A DNA stretch of 64,000 nucleotides from Flectonema sp. DT1601 (taxonomy: Eukaryota > Euglenozoa > Diplonemea > Diplonemida > Diplonemidae). Positions 54,562-64,000 of this stretch are shown here, in pieces; the stretch's first letter is position 1; the number at the start of each line of letters is the position of its first letter. Both the position numbers and the translations under genes were made by a program. The DNA lies in assembly GCA_964019425.1 (NCBI GenBank), contig OZ025809.1, positions 658,588 to 722,587 of the forward strand. Reading direction: 5' to 3'. The notes beneath the pieces are model-generated. The model searched no databases. It was given only the letters and a program-made list of their open reading frames with translations, and was not told where the DNA came from.

Positions 54562-55980
54562 AAAAAAAAAGAAACACCGGGCCGGCGATGTCATAAAGAT
54601 ACTGGCAACCATCTCTCAGCCAACCCAGCCCCCGAGGCTTTACAAGAGGCTATTTCGAGATCGGCTCTGGATGGGGATAAAACTTTAGTAGCCAAATGTC
54701 CTTTATGTTTTGAGACATACCTCAAAGGTCCAGTTGCGCATTTTAGACGTAACTGTAAGTTTAGTAAAGAATTTAAGGACTATAAGTCACGTTTTCCCCC
54801 ATCTACCCACTCCCAAGTTAAAGATTGTTACCACTTACCTTGTCCAGAATGTGGTAAGCTTTTCAAAAGTATCGCTACGAGAGCGAAACACTGTGTTAAC
54901 GGTACATGTAAAGGTACACCTCTGTCTCCCCTCACAGGGAATAATTCAGACCTGGAACCTCCCTTTGTAGGAGAATCTGTAGATTTTAAAACTTCACAAA
55001 CAGCTTTCGTTCCTTGTAACTCTACAACACCCACTTTTACCCCGTTACACCCGTCTCGTCTCAAATTCCGATCTTTTGGAACTGAATGGAAGGACATCGA
55101 CGTTTCTGCTGCAGAAAAACTCCAAACTTTCACCGTCGAAACAGAAAACTCTTTAAAACCTGCCGACCAACTTGATAAACTACTCAAAACGTTTTATCAA
55201 ATATGTAGCAGTTTCTTTGAAGAAACAAAGCGGAATTTACCCCGCAAACAGAAATCAAGGGAAGAGGCCATCCTCGACCAAGAAAAACATGAATGTCGTC
55301 TGGGAATGAAACAGCTAAGACAGGAGCTCCGCAAATCTGGGCCTTCTATAGAGAACGCTGTCAAATGGAAAGAGGCAAGAACGAGAATGAAAAGGATTTT
55401 CCGAATGTATCGGAATTTAGAAAAGAAAAATTTATTCAAAAAATTACAAGATAAATTTCGTCAAAATCCGTTTACTGCCATAAAAGAAGAACTCCAAAAA
55501 GAAGATCCTCAACCCCCCTCCCTTGATATTCCAGAGGAAAAAATAATTGAACATTTTAAAAACAATTATTGTGACAATGAAAAAAAAAAAACTGATTTCA
55601 CCCATCCCTCTTTTTTACCTAAGTCTGACTACAAGACAATGGATGATATCCAGTTCCTGAGCTTCAAACAGTTTGGTATTCTCTTATCAAAGAAGAAAAA
55701 CAAATGTGCCCCTGGTCCCAATTGCATACCTTATGTTGTATGGAAAAAGGTCTCAACTTTTATGGAAGCACTTTACAAGGTATTAAAGAGAATTTTCGAA
55801 CTCAAGGCCTATCCGGATAGTTGGGGCTTAGCATTTGTAACAATGCTCCCAAAGCCCAACTCCGATGGGAAAGACATCTCGAAAACGAGACCGATAGCTG
55901 TGGGCAACTGCGACGGGAAAATTTTTAATACGGTTATTCAGGAAGCCGTCGCAAACCACACTCTTTCTAAATTTAATTTC
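54562..55980 (+). pseudogene. 5' part of R2-like non-LTR retrotransposon
   Basis: An open frame without a clear ATG begins in an A-run near 54562 and stays open to the tandem array. It encodes two N-terminal zinc fingers, CPLCFETYLKGPVAHFRRNC (C-x2-C-x10-H-x4-C) and CPECGKLFKSIATRAKHC, then a linker and basic coiled helices. The start of the reverse transcriptase domain follows: CAPGPNCIPYVVWKK, YPDSWGLAFVTMLPKPN and KTRPIAVGNCDGKIFNTVI, which are motifs 0-2 of non-LTR RTs. No APE endonuclease lies before the RT, and N-terminal zinc fingers are typical of RLE elements (R2, NeSL groups). Motifs A to E, the catalytic aspartates and the endonuclease are missing: the frame runs at about 55978 into a hairpin array. 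It is therefore a truncated, inactive copy, though its frame is otherwise clean. Confidence 0.8.
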
Positions 55981-57283
55981 CTGATTGTTTTTTTTTCAAA
56001 ATTAATAAAAAAGAATATAAAAAAAATAAAAAAAAAAAGAATAAACAATGTTATCATTGTTTTTTTTTATCGTTCGACTTTGTTGACTAATTTCTATTTT
56101 CCATTTTTTTTTCTTTTTAAAAATAAATAAAAAGAATTAAAAAAAAAAAAAAAAAAAAGAATAAACAATGTTATCATTGTTTTTTTTATCGATCGACTAT
56201 GTCGATTACTTTCTATTTTCCGTCCTGGTCAAGACGCTAAACTGATTGTTTTTTTTTTCAAAATTAATAAAAAAGAATACAAAAAAATACAAAAAAAAGA
56301 ATAAACAATGTTATCATAGTTTTTTTTTATCGTTCGACTTTGTCGACTAATTTCTATTTTCCGTTTTTTTTTCTTTAAAAAATAAATAAAAAGAATTTAA
56401 AATAAAATAAAAAAAAAGAATAAACAATGTTATCATTGTTTTTTTTTATTGATCGACTATGTCGATTACTTTCTATTTTCCGTCCTGGTCAAGACGCTAA
56501 ACTGATTGTTTTTTTTTTTCAAAATAAAAAAAATATTAAAAAAAAAAATAAAAAAAAAGAATAAACAATGTTATCATTGTTTTTTTTTATCGTTCGACTT
56601 TGTTGACTAATTTCTATTTTCCGTTTTTTTTTCTTTAAAAAATAAATAAAAAGAATTTAAAATAAAATAAAAAAAAAGAATAAACAATGTTATCATTGTT
56701 TTTTTATCGATCGACTATGTCGATCACTTTCTATTTTCCGTCCTGGTCAAGACGCTAAACTGATTGTTTTTTTTTTCAAAATTAATAAAAAAGAATATAA
56801 AAAAATACAAAAAAAAGAATAAACAATGTTATCATTGTTTTTTTTTATCGTTCGACTTTGTCGACTAATTTCTATTTTCCGTTTTTTTTCTTTAAAAAAT
56901 AAATAAAAAGAATTTAAAATAAAAAAAAAGAATAAACAATGTTATCATTGTTTTTTTTATCGATCGACTATGTCGATTACTTTCTATTTTCCGTCCTGGT
57001 CAAGACGCTAAACTGATTGTTTTTTTTTCAAAATTAATAAAAAAGAATATAAAAAAAATAAAAAAAAAAGAATAAACAATGTTATCATTGTTTTTTTTTA
57101 TCGTTCGACTTTGTTGACTAATTTCTATTTTCCATTTTTTTTTCTTTTTAAAAATAAATAAAAAGAATTAAAAAAAAAAAAAAAAAAAAGAATAAACAAT
57201 GTTATCATTGTTTTTTTTATCGATCGACTATGTCGATTACTTTCTATTTTCCGTCCTGGTCAGGACGCTAAACTGATTGTTTC
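55981..57283 (+). repeat. tandem array of ~257-bp hairpin units
   Basis: Five units end with a CCTGGTCAAGACGCTAAACT block at about 56224, 56484, 56742, 56995 and 57254. Each unit has two half-units, so the motif AACAATGTTATCATTGTT recurs ten times (about 56044, 56164, 56304, 56423, 56564, 56683, 56822, 56934, 57074, 57194). That motif is a 7-bp hairpin with a TTAT loop, lengthened by the flanking A-run and T-run. One half-unit carries ATCGTTCGACTTTGT and the other ATCGATCGACTATGTCGAT, a second small palindrome. A poly-A run of about 40 bases follows at 57303. It is non-coding. Confidence 0.93.
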
Positions 57284-57297
57284 CTTTTTTTAAATAA

Positions 57298-57347
<50 letters not shown>

Positions 57348-57465
57348 ATCTCCCTGCTATCCCTCATATCCCCACAATAATATTATACCTTTTCATTTTC
57401 TCTTTCCTTTTCTGGTCTTTTTTTTTTTTTCTTTTTTTTCCTTTTTCATACAACGTTTTTTTATT

Positions 57466-59246
57466 TATATATACTGTAATTATAAATATCACGGTGTATA
57501 AAAAATTTGGAGTATAACAACTTTGGATATAAAAAAGATGGTGGATTCTCGGAAAAAAAACTTGGTGGATTTTTATAAAAAAGTATGAAAGTACACATTT
57601 TGACTGTAAAATGGTTGTTTTTGGGGATGAAATTTTTCACACTATGCGGAATTTTTTGAAAAAACGGGATCCTTTTGAACCCCTGAAGACGTCGGTAAGC
57701 AAGGTGGAGCTGGGTTTGATAAAGAAAGAGGAGCGGGTAAAAGAGCACAAACGTCTCGCTGCTATGAGAAGTGGTCAAGGGGGGAGTTGCTTAACGTTGG
57801 TGAGATGGTGAACTCTGCCACCAATGTGTCAAGGGCGATTGCATACTTCAACACGGACCATAAGAAGAGATCAACAGTGCAGGCAGGGCAATGAAGCTCT
57901 TTGTTGAGGAACAAAAGAGGAAGACAAAGGGAGAACCACTAGAAGGGCAGGTGACATCTGGGAGACCAACCATCTTAACCACTGATGAGGAAGCGGGTGC
58001 TCGATTTAATTGAGAATATCCGTGCCTATGGTGGCTCTGTGTTTGCTTCTCTTCTCTGGTTTCAAGCACAGGTGATACGCCGGAACGCGTGGATTCCGGT
58101 TACCTACAAGCAACATGGACCTACAAGTTCCTGGAACGGAAGGGTTGGATACCGTCTTGGAACCACTGCGAAAGTAGCGCCTGAAGCAGAACTCCTATCA
58201 GCTCGGTCAAGGTTTCTGGAGCAATAGTCCCATACTTTATTAAGAAACGCTCCAATCGGATCTAAACTAACTAAAAAACACTCCAATCGGATCACCCTGG
58301 CCTCGCAGTATATGCCCAGTTTAGGGGGCAGATAACTGAAGAAGTCCTTCGTCGATTTGAAGAAGCCAATACCACGGTTATACTGGTGCAAGGCGGATGG
58401 ACTTCTCATCTCCGGCCGCTGGAACTAACTGTCATGGCCAACTTCAAAGAAGCATCAAGCTTTCTTGGTGAGTGGATGACAGAGCAGATGCGCAAGCGGG
58501 AGGAAAAGTTGAAAAAATCAAAGCAAAAAGCTGATAGAAACTTTAAAGCGCGCTGCGAAAGGGAAGGGTCCAAAGGGAGCTCCTGAATCCGAACCCATGT
58601 CAAAATGGATGAAGGAGCTCACAAAAACGAAGTCGCAAATTGGGTGGATAGTGACAGCCCTTGATAGTATTACGAAAAATACTATCATGGCTGGTTTTAT
58701 AAAAGCAGGTATTGTCAATCCTGCAAATCCACCCGAGCTCCTGAAGTCTGTAGTTGTGAACATGAGTTCATGTTTCTTAATACCGCACCTCATACCTCGG
58801 TGTATTACAACGATTGGAGAAGGGAACTCCTTCGTTGTAGTTGGCCTCGTCTAGACTACTACTTGCTGCTTTTAGGAATTTTGACATCATTCATTAAGAC
58901 TGGTGTGCAACCAGCTACCAACAACGTTATTTGTGGATATGTTGTCCTGATATGTATCTGGAAGCAACTTCAACATTAGTTATCAATCCCCCACCAGGTT
59001 GGTACACAAGACCAGCCTGTAGAACTTTAACCAGTTCAAAATGTCGATAATTTAGTACCAAAGTCAAAAGAAAAAGGTCAAAAAAAAAAAAATTTTTTTT
59101 TTCTGGAATCCGAATTTTGCTAAGTGTTTTCTGTGAATGATTGTACTAAAAAAACTTTGGATATAATAAAGATGGTGGATTTGGCCATTTTTTGCTGATT
59201 TGGAGACTTTTTATACACCATGATATTTATAATTACGGTATATATA
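57466..59246 (+). mobile_element. pogo/Tigger-like DNA transposon, decayed
   Basis: The ends are inverted repeats: 57466-57502 starts TATATATACTGTAATTATAA and matches the reverse complement of 59210-59246, TATATATACCGTAATTATAA, over 37 bases with two mismatches, and both go on through GGTGTATAAAAA. Inside both ends lies a direct subterminal motif, CTTTGGATATAA, followed by AAGATGGTGGATT. The outer TATA fits a TA target site, as in the Tc1/mariner/pogo superfamily. The 1.78-kb interior carries remnants of a DDE_1 transposase. The element is complete at its ends but its gene is broken. Confidence 0.85.
57780..58860 (+). pseudogene. DDE_1 (pogo-type) transposase remnants
   Basis: Pieces in shifting frames give the plan of a pogo/Tigger/CENP-B-like transposase: MVNSATNVSRAIAYF and GRPTILTTDEEA (helix-turn-helix and linker), LDLIENIRAYGG, then a WTYKFLERKGWIPSWNH segment like the CENP-B-type HTH end. 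Further on, VLVQGGWTSHLRPLELTVMA matches the GGLTxxLQPLDVxVN block that holds a late catalytic Asp, here Glu (PLEL). SQIGWIVTALDSITKNTIMA and GFIKAGI match the C-terminal AWxxIxxxxIxxSFxxCGI helix. Stops and frameshifts (for example a TAG near 58163) separate the pieces, so it cannot be active. Confidence 0.72.
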
Positions 59247-59547
59247 TGAGAACGTGCCAAAAGTAGGGTACAATTTTGGGCCACGGGTATCTGACAGTCC
59301 CTAAGTGTGAATCCGACCACTTTTCACAAGATATTTTATACTCAAAAAATGCAATTCCGTGTCTGGGAAGTGATTTTACTCACCGCTGGTTTCAAAATTC
59401 CATATTTTCCCTAAGAGCTTACCTGTAGTATAAGGAGAATGGTAGTGATACTAAGTTCGACCAGGTGCTTAATAGGCAGTACTGATAATACAATGATGTG
59501 CTTTCTTTTTTATAAAAAATCATTGATTTTGCTGAAGTTCTTAATTG

Positions 59548-61314
59548 CTACACGTCACTAGGAGTACTGGAAGTACTGCTACTAGCACAGGTACTACTGA
59601 TACTGGTACACATACTGTCACTACTGGTAGTGATGCTACTGGTGCTGCTTTCAAATTCTGATCCAGGGCAGTTGCGCAAGTCGTGGTCAACCCCACCGCA
59701 CCCCTTACACTGACGCTGCTTTCTTTTCCTTTTGGGTATCTGTGTCCCTTTTCTTTTTATCTTCTTCTTCTTCTTCTGCTCTTCAACTTCTTGCAGCTTG
59801 GTAAAGAGGTCCAGTTTGTGTATCCTCTTGGTCTTCAGAGACTTGACCAACTCATTCTCCTCGATGGTTTCATCGATCTGGGCTGCCTTCTCTTCTCCAC
59901 CTGGGTTATGTGCATCCCCGATAATTGCCTTCTCATTAGGGGTCAGTGGAAGTTTGTTAGAAACCTTCGGTACATGTTCGAAGTTTGTACTGGTCGTGCT
60001 CCGGTCTATTTCGAAGTGCTTCTTCTCATCGGAGAATGTGGCTATAAATATCTTCCCATCACTAGTCTTTCGGTAAGTGAGGATACTGGTTATACCAGAG
60101 AGAGAAAGATTTTGGACTGTTACAGTTTGCTTCGGGAAGAACAGAAAACAAGGGTGTGTATTCTGAAGGGTCCGAAGTACACCTGCGACGTCAGTTAGAG
60201 TTTTAATAGGCTCGACATTAGAAGCAGCCTGGATGGCATTGGATATGCTACCGAAGTGCCTGTCGCAGTGGCTCTTACCATGCCGACCAGGGAAGAAGTT
60301 CACACTTGAAACACGAGGGTGTGAGAGCACTTCAGTAATTACTGTGATGTTCTGAAAGTGCGTACCGCTATCAAACCAGAAATGCATAGGTTTGTCTTTA
60401 GAGACAACCTCCATGTTCCAAAGCTTCTTCAGTGCGAGGTAGGTTACTATACTAGTCTGGTTTGTGTGTGGCAACAAGAAGTTAACAAAATGCCTTTCAG
60501 TTTTATTTCCAGACCTGGTATGAATGCAAACCCCCAAGCAACTGTATTTCCCCTGCTCGTAGAAATGGCTGTTGCCTTCCTGCGGAACCTGTGGCAATGT
60601 ACCCTTTTCTTTGTAGTCTAGGGTGATCACCAGACTGTCACCTGGGTCTTGTGTTTTTTCAGCGTAAATCGCGTTCTGCCGTCGGAATTCCTCAGTGTGA
60701 AGATCAATCTCCACGAGTTGCTGAATGTATTCTGCAGCCTGAAGTTTAATATTTTGGGGTACACTTCCAGGAGAATTGAGCATGCACTGGAGAATAAGAC
60801 CACTTGAGCGAGAGACATTCCAGACACTCATCGAGTAACCGGACTTCCCTTTAGCACTTTTAAGGAGCTTCCCCAGTTTCTTCCTGATTGACTGGCCTGC
60901 CAGGCAGTAGTTACAAACATCAGTTCGGCGGGCCAGTTTGCGGAATTCTTCTTTTCTCATCCTACGAAAGGTTGTCATTGAAATCTTATCTCTGAGAGAG
61001 CTGCTCTCATAGATGCTCCGGAAAGTTGGCAAGACATTCTGGATGGTGACGGTTGAGTCTCGCACCTTCGACAGCCTCTTCAGTGTGATAGAGGTTTCCG
61101 CCGATGCTGCCCTGTGCTCGCTGTCGACAACTTCTGCCATCTCCTCATTGGTTTTTCTTGGCCGTCCTAGCATCTGAGCCTCACTGTTTCTCTCATCCCA
61201 TGCCTTCCTTCCGATCTTAATACCGGCTTCTGCAAAGTGTTTAAACTTCCACCCGTTGCTGTCAAGTGTTTTAAATACTCTCCTCCTCTTTCCAACTTCT
61301 AAACTACTTATCAT
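59548..61314 (-). CDS. transposase-like protein with zinc knuckle
   Basis: An uninterrupted 588-codon gene. The N-terminal third is basic and helical. CNYCLAGQSIRKKLGKLL (near residue 135) may be half of a metal site. Then come SLVITLDYKEKGTLP, HFWFDSGTHFQNITVITEVL and FFPGRHGKSHCDRHFGSISN. This order of Asp, Asp and a HGKSxCD block recurs in uncharacterised transposase-like proteins of invertebrates and suggests an RNase H-like DDE/D domain; the family name is uncertain. The C-terminus has a Lys-run, a knuckle CKGCGGVDHDLRNC (C-x2-C-x4-H-x4-C), and a Ser/Thr/Cys-rich tail. It is the only intact transposase-like gene in the graveyard, just after the pogo-like element and in the opposite orientation. 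No inverted ends were found around it. Confidence 0.6.
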   Translation of the reverse strand: MISSLEVGKRRRVFKTLDSNGWKFKHFAEAGIKIGRKAWDERNSEAQMLGRPRKTNEEMAEVVDSEHRAASAETSITLKRLSKVRDSTVTIQNVLPTFRSIYESSSLRDKISMTTFRRMRKEEFRKLARRTDVCNYCLAGQSIRKKLGKLLKSAKGKSGYSMSVWNVSRSSGLILQCMLNSPGSVPQNIKLQAAEYIQQLVEIDLHTEEFRRQNAIYAEKTQDPGDSLVITLDYKEKGTLPQVPQEGNSHFYEQGKYSCLGVCIHTRSGNKTERHFVNFLLPHTNQTSIVTYLALKKLWNMEVVSKDKPMHFWFDSGTHFQNITVITEVLSHPRVSSVNFFPGRHGKSHCDRHFGSISNAIQAASNVEPIKTLTDVAGVLRTLQNTHPCFLFFPKQTVTVQNLSLSGITSILTYRKTSDGKIFIATFSDEKKHFEIDRSTTSTNFEHVPKVSNKLPLTPNEKAIIGDAHNPGGEEKAAQIDETIEENELVKSLKTKRIHKLDLFTKLQEVEEQKKKKKIKRKGTQIPKRKRKQRQCKGCGGVDHDLRNCPGSEFESSTSSITTSSDSMCTSISSTCASSSTSSTPSDV

Positions 61315-61327
61315 CTCACCTACACAA

Positions 61328-61545
61328 GGGGGATTGAATGTTTGAATTTGTAAAATACAACTGTTTTGTATCGCGTAACATAGCGATGGTTTAACATCTG
61401 TTAAGGATACAGTGACTATGGTGATGCTTAACTTAGCCTTTTAAAGTAACTATTAGGTTTCGAGAGTAATCCATATACCTCTTACCTCTATTCTCTCATC
61501 ATCAGTATGGTGTAGAAGTAAGTCAATCAATTATTTAGACTGAAG
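61328..61545 (+). repeat. dispersed repeat family copy
   Basis: This begins with a G-run and GAATGTTTGAATTTG, passes through TGTATCGCGTAACA and GTTAAGGATACAGTGACTAT, then CCATATACCTCTTACCTCT, and ends near AGACTGAAG. Parts match 15945-16000, 19960-20000, 20490-20510, 21104-21129 and 46657-46860. It is the longest copy in the window and may be closest to a full unit. Confidence 0.7.
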
Positions 61546-61844
61546 CACTCCAGTTTGCAGGACTGGAGTGTAGTTACTTTTGTTTCTTTTATTAAAATAT
61601 AAAAAAAAACTTTATATCATTATTACTAGTTCGTAGCGCACTACTAGTGGAGCACTCTTCTACAATAAATGTAGAAAGTGTGATAACTAATTGTCAAAGT
61701 CTGATACATCTTCGAAGTCGTGAAGCTCTGGTGTTGATGAGCGTTGCGGGCTGTTCGTCTTGTCCGTCTCGCTTTTTTGTTCCAGCGTGGCTTCATCGTC
61801 CTGTTTGTTTCTCTTTTTCTGATTGCATTTTCTGAGAAGTGGCC

Positions 61845-63526
61845 TTAACGACAAAAGAGCTAACGGGGGGCTCGGAAAGGTGATGTGACAAAGTGAACCG
61901 CCATTGCCTGCCCGTTAAAAATACACACACATTCACCACCTAAAGGGTGAACAGAACAAATGAAAACACCACCAAAGACAAAAATAAGCTCAGTTCTTAT
62001 GACTCCCTGCGCCTCTTCAATTTTGATGTTGTTGTGAGTGCAGGGGTCTTCCCCTTCGTACATTCTTCCCGGATAGCACCGACACAGAGGTGGTGGTATG
62101 GGACGCAAATGTTCTCCCCTTTGTAAGATTTAAGTGGTATTTGCCAAAACAGGGTGCAGGACACATAAAAACCTTACACCCCTGGCATCCATAAGTAGTC
62201 CTCACTCGAGTATTGTGATACTTACATTGTTTAGCAGCGCCAAATATTGATGGATAGTGCTCAGTGGTGCTGAACATGTGTGAAAAGTGCGAACCCGAGT
62301 CAATAGTAGATGTAGTATTGGTTGTCTTGTCTCTCGACGTCCCGTCACTGACGAGTTGCATAGCGAGCTCCTCTACATACCGTATGTAGGTACCAGTATC
62401 CTTACCGCATTTTGAAGGGTAAACGTGTTGAACATTGAAACTTTCAGCAAGTAGTCGAAAACCTTTAGATGCCATCGTTTAGTTTGAAGGTTTCTGTTCG
62501 CCCTTCCCTTCAAGCTATCCATCAGGTTAACACCTCCCATCGTTTTGGTGTACCTGTCTACTTGCACGGTAGTTTGATCGGCACTTTTTCTTTTTTATTT
62601 CTCTTCCTAATCCAGCGATATGCATCGACACGGTGCTCACGTAAGGGAAGAGTACTGAAAAGATGCACATCCTTTGAGTCTCTCCACTTTATATGGTGGA
62701 TGCCGTGCTTGACTGAAGGTAAGAAGCAGAAAGATTCTTCGGTCTTTCTTTCACTTCCGATTTGCTTAGTCGTCCCGGTCCAGGAGTAGCCTTCGGTTTT
62801 GTAACATCAACAGAACTCCCTTTCTGTTCCGTCAGGCTGTTCCAACACAGTGGAACCCTTTCGCTAACATCAAAACAAGAAATGCGTATGACGAATTGAA
62901 ATTGTCAAACGTCACCCAATGCCCTTTATTATTATGGGGTTTAACAAGACTATGAACATAAGAAGCAGGAATGTGTTTGTTAGCAGTGTGGAAATTACGG
63001 AGAAAGCATTTCAGTTCACCAACTTCTAGTGACTTCATGGACGTCTCTTTGTCAATCGGGTAGGCAAGAGTGTGTCGAAATATCATTTTAAGCACATGAT
63101 CAGTGAAAATGAGTTGGATGCCTTCAATTCGCTCATTTCATTAAAGTCGCTCACACTCTGGGTAGGTCCTTTCCGTTTTTCCCTGGGGATTCTCTTGGTT
63201 TTGCCCCCCCACTTTGATACCTTTGCTGTGTTGCTGTCAGATGACGACTCCGATACAGAATCCATCATCATCAGACTTTCATAGGACGCCGAACTTGTAT
63301 CAATTTCAACAGGCACACGAAACTTCTTGTTAGGTGGTAAAATTTCGATTATTAGTTTTGAATTTCATGAATGAAAACACAGCGAACCACGCCATCCCAC
63401 CCAAGATTCGTCGCGAAACGGCCTTGATTACACCCCCCCTGGGTAGCGTTAGCCGGGTTTTCCCCTTAGCGAAAATAAAATTTCAAAATAACCACTGTAG
63501 TGGACCCCCCGTCCTTAATGGGTTAA
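61845..63526 (-). mobile_element. piggyBac-like element, decayed
   Basis: Read on the minus strand, the right-hand end (63526 downward) begins TTAACCCATTAAGGAC followed by a G-run and TCCAC. This is the layout of piggyBac-like ends: a TTAA target site and a CCC start. The other boundary is less sure: TTAA at 61845, with a matching G-run and CTCG at 61864-61873, is a weak candidate. Between them lie remnants of a piggyBac-type transposase on the minus strand. At about 1.7 kb it is shorter than typical autonomous copies. Confidence 0.62.
62017..63316 (-). pseudogene. piggyBac-type transposase remnants
   Basis: Fragments in order on the minus strand: an acidic N-terminal piece (63316-63083, with DSVSESSSDS); HWVTFDNFNSSYAFLVLMLA (in 63095-62832), which matches the DNFYSS block holding a catalytic Asp; YTKTMGGVNLMDSLKGRANR (62567-62373), the YNxxMGGVDxxD block; and, in another frame, CKYHNTRVRTTYGCQGC then VFMCPAPCFGKYH (62475-62017), the C-terminal cysteine-rich zinc domain. 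A frameshift near 62420 separates the last two, and stops lie between the others. The catalytic core between the acidic N-terminus and the DNF block is largely missing. It is not functional. Confidence 0.82.
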
Positions 63527-64000
63527 TATAAAAAAAAAATTAAAAATAATATTTCTGCTCAGAAGTGATTTTTCTCCAGCTGCATTTTTCTGCTGGTGCC
63601 TTACACAGCAAAAAAGCAACCAATTTTTTTTCTACCACCAAGTGGAAAAAACCGCACTAATCTTTTCTCAAAAAAACCGCACTAATTTTTCCGCGCAGTA
63701 ATATTTCCCCGCAGTAATTATTCAGCACAGTAATATTTCCAGTTGCAGTAAGTGTTTCTCACTTAGATTTTTTTTTTGCTTTTCAGCTCCTTAAAAGCTG
63801 CTAAGTGTTTCTGCTAAGTGTTTCTCACTTAGAATTTTATTGTTATGTTCGTTTTCTATCCCCTCTTCTATCCCTTTTGTTCAAAAAAAGCGATGAGAAA
63901 TTCTCTCATTCATGCTAAGATGCACTCTGAACTTTGATTTTTTGATCTGAGTGTGAGGGAATGACCTGTTAGTGCATTGGGCATAAGCTGGGCTGCAGGA
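63527..64000. other. end of window, nothing recognised
   Basis: AT-rich DNA with short direct repeats (CAGTAATATTTCC near 63696 and 63729; AAGTGTTTCTCACTTAGA near 63750 and 63817). I see no gene. Confidence 0.6.

Noticed and set aside
54828-55439. Minus-strand frames opposite the zinc-finger/RT fragment
   Set aside because: They are antisense shadows; zinc-finger and RT motifs are on the plus strand.

Overview
The window is nuclear DNA of a eukaryote that uses the standard code: TAA, TAG and TGA all end genes, and all ten inferred introns are GT-AG. The introns are short (about 62-332 bp). Non-coding DNA is AT-rich and crowded with A or T runs of 10-40 bases. The gene set suits a protist or a compact invertebrate: a GOS28 SNARE, a GMAP-210 golgin, a PP6 regulatory subunit, ESCRT-II SNF8, a formin and a creatine-kinase-type phosphagen kinase. 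I cannot name the species.

Layout. (1) From 1 to 23.3 kb I find no credible gene, only homopolymer-rich DNA with a 146-bp CT microsatellite, a 160-bp tandem satellite, a small terminal-inverted-repeat element and several dispersed repeat families. (2) From 23.3 to 50.6 kb lie nine genes, all on the minus strand: cyclin-like protein, family 8 glycosyltransferase, GOS28-like Qb-SNARE, GMAP-210-like golgin, SAPS-type PP6 regulatory subunit, SNF8/Vps22, formin, phosphagen kinase, and a His/Lys-rich SAM-domain protein. Exon joins were worked out by eye; each keeps the frame and restores conserved family sequence. (3) From 50.7 to 63.5 kb is a graveyard of transposable elements: a reverse transcriptase scrap with an FADD motif; a broken gene, possibly hAT-like, between two foldback-type direct repeats; a 5' fragment of a zinc-finger (R2-like) non-LTR element cut off by a tandem array of hairpins; a pogo/Tigger-like element with 37-bp inverted repeats; an intact 588-codon transposase-like gene; and a decayed piggyBac-like element.

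How the genes relate. Several work in membrane traffic: GOS28 and GMAP-210 at the Golgi, the glycosyltransferase probably in the Golgi lumen, SNF8 at endosomes. The formin, PP6 subunit, cyclin-like protein and phosphagen kinase are ordinary cell-biology genes. They are not an operon by function. However, all nine point the same way, and eight of them have a CAG only 12-44 bases before the start codon. That pattern suggests spliced-leader trans-splicing of a shared transcript, or else very uniform 5'UTR introns. This is the most interesting hypothesis in the window.
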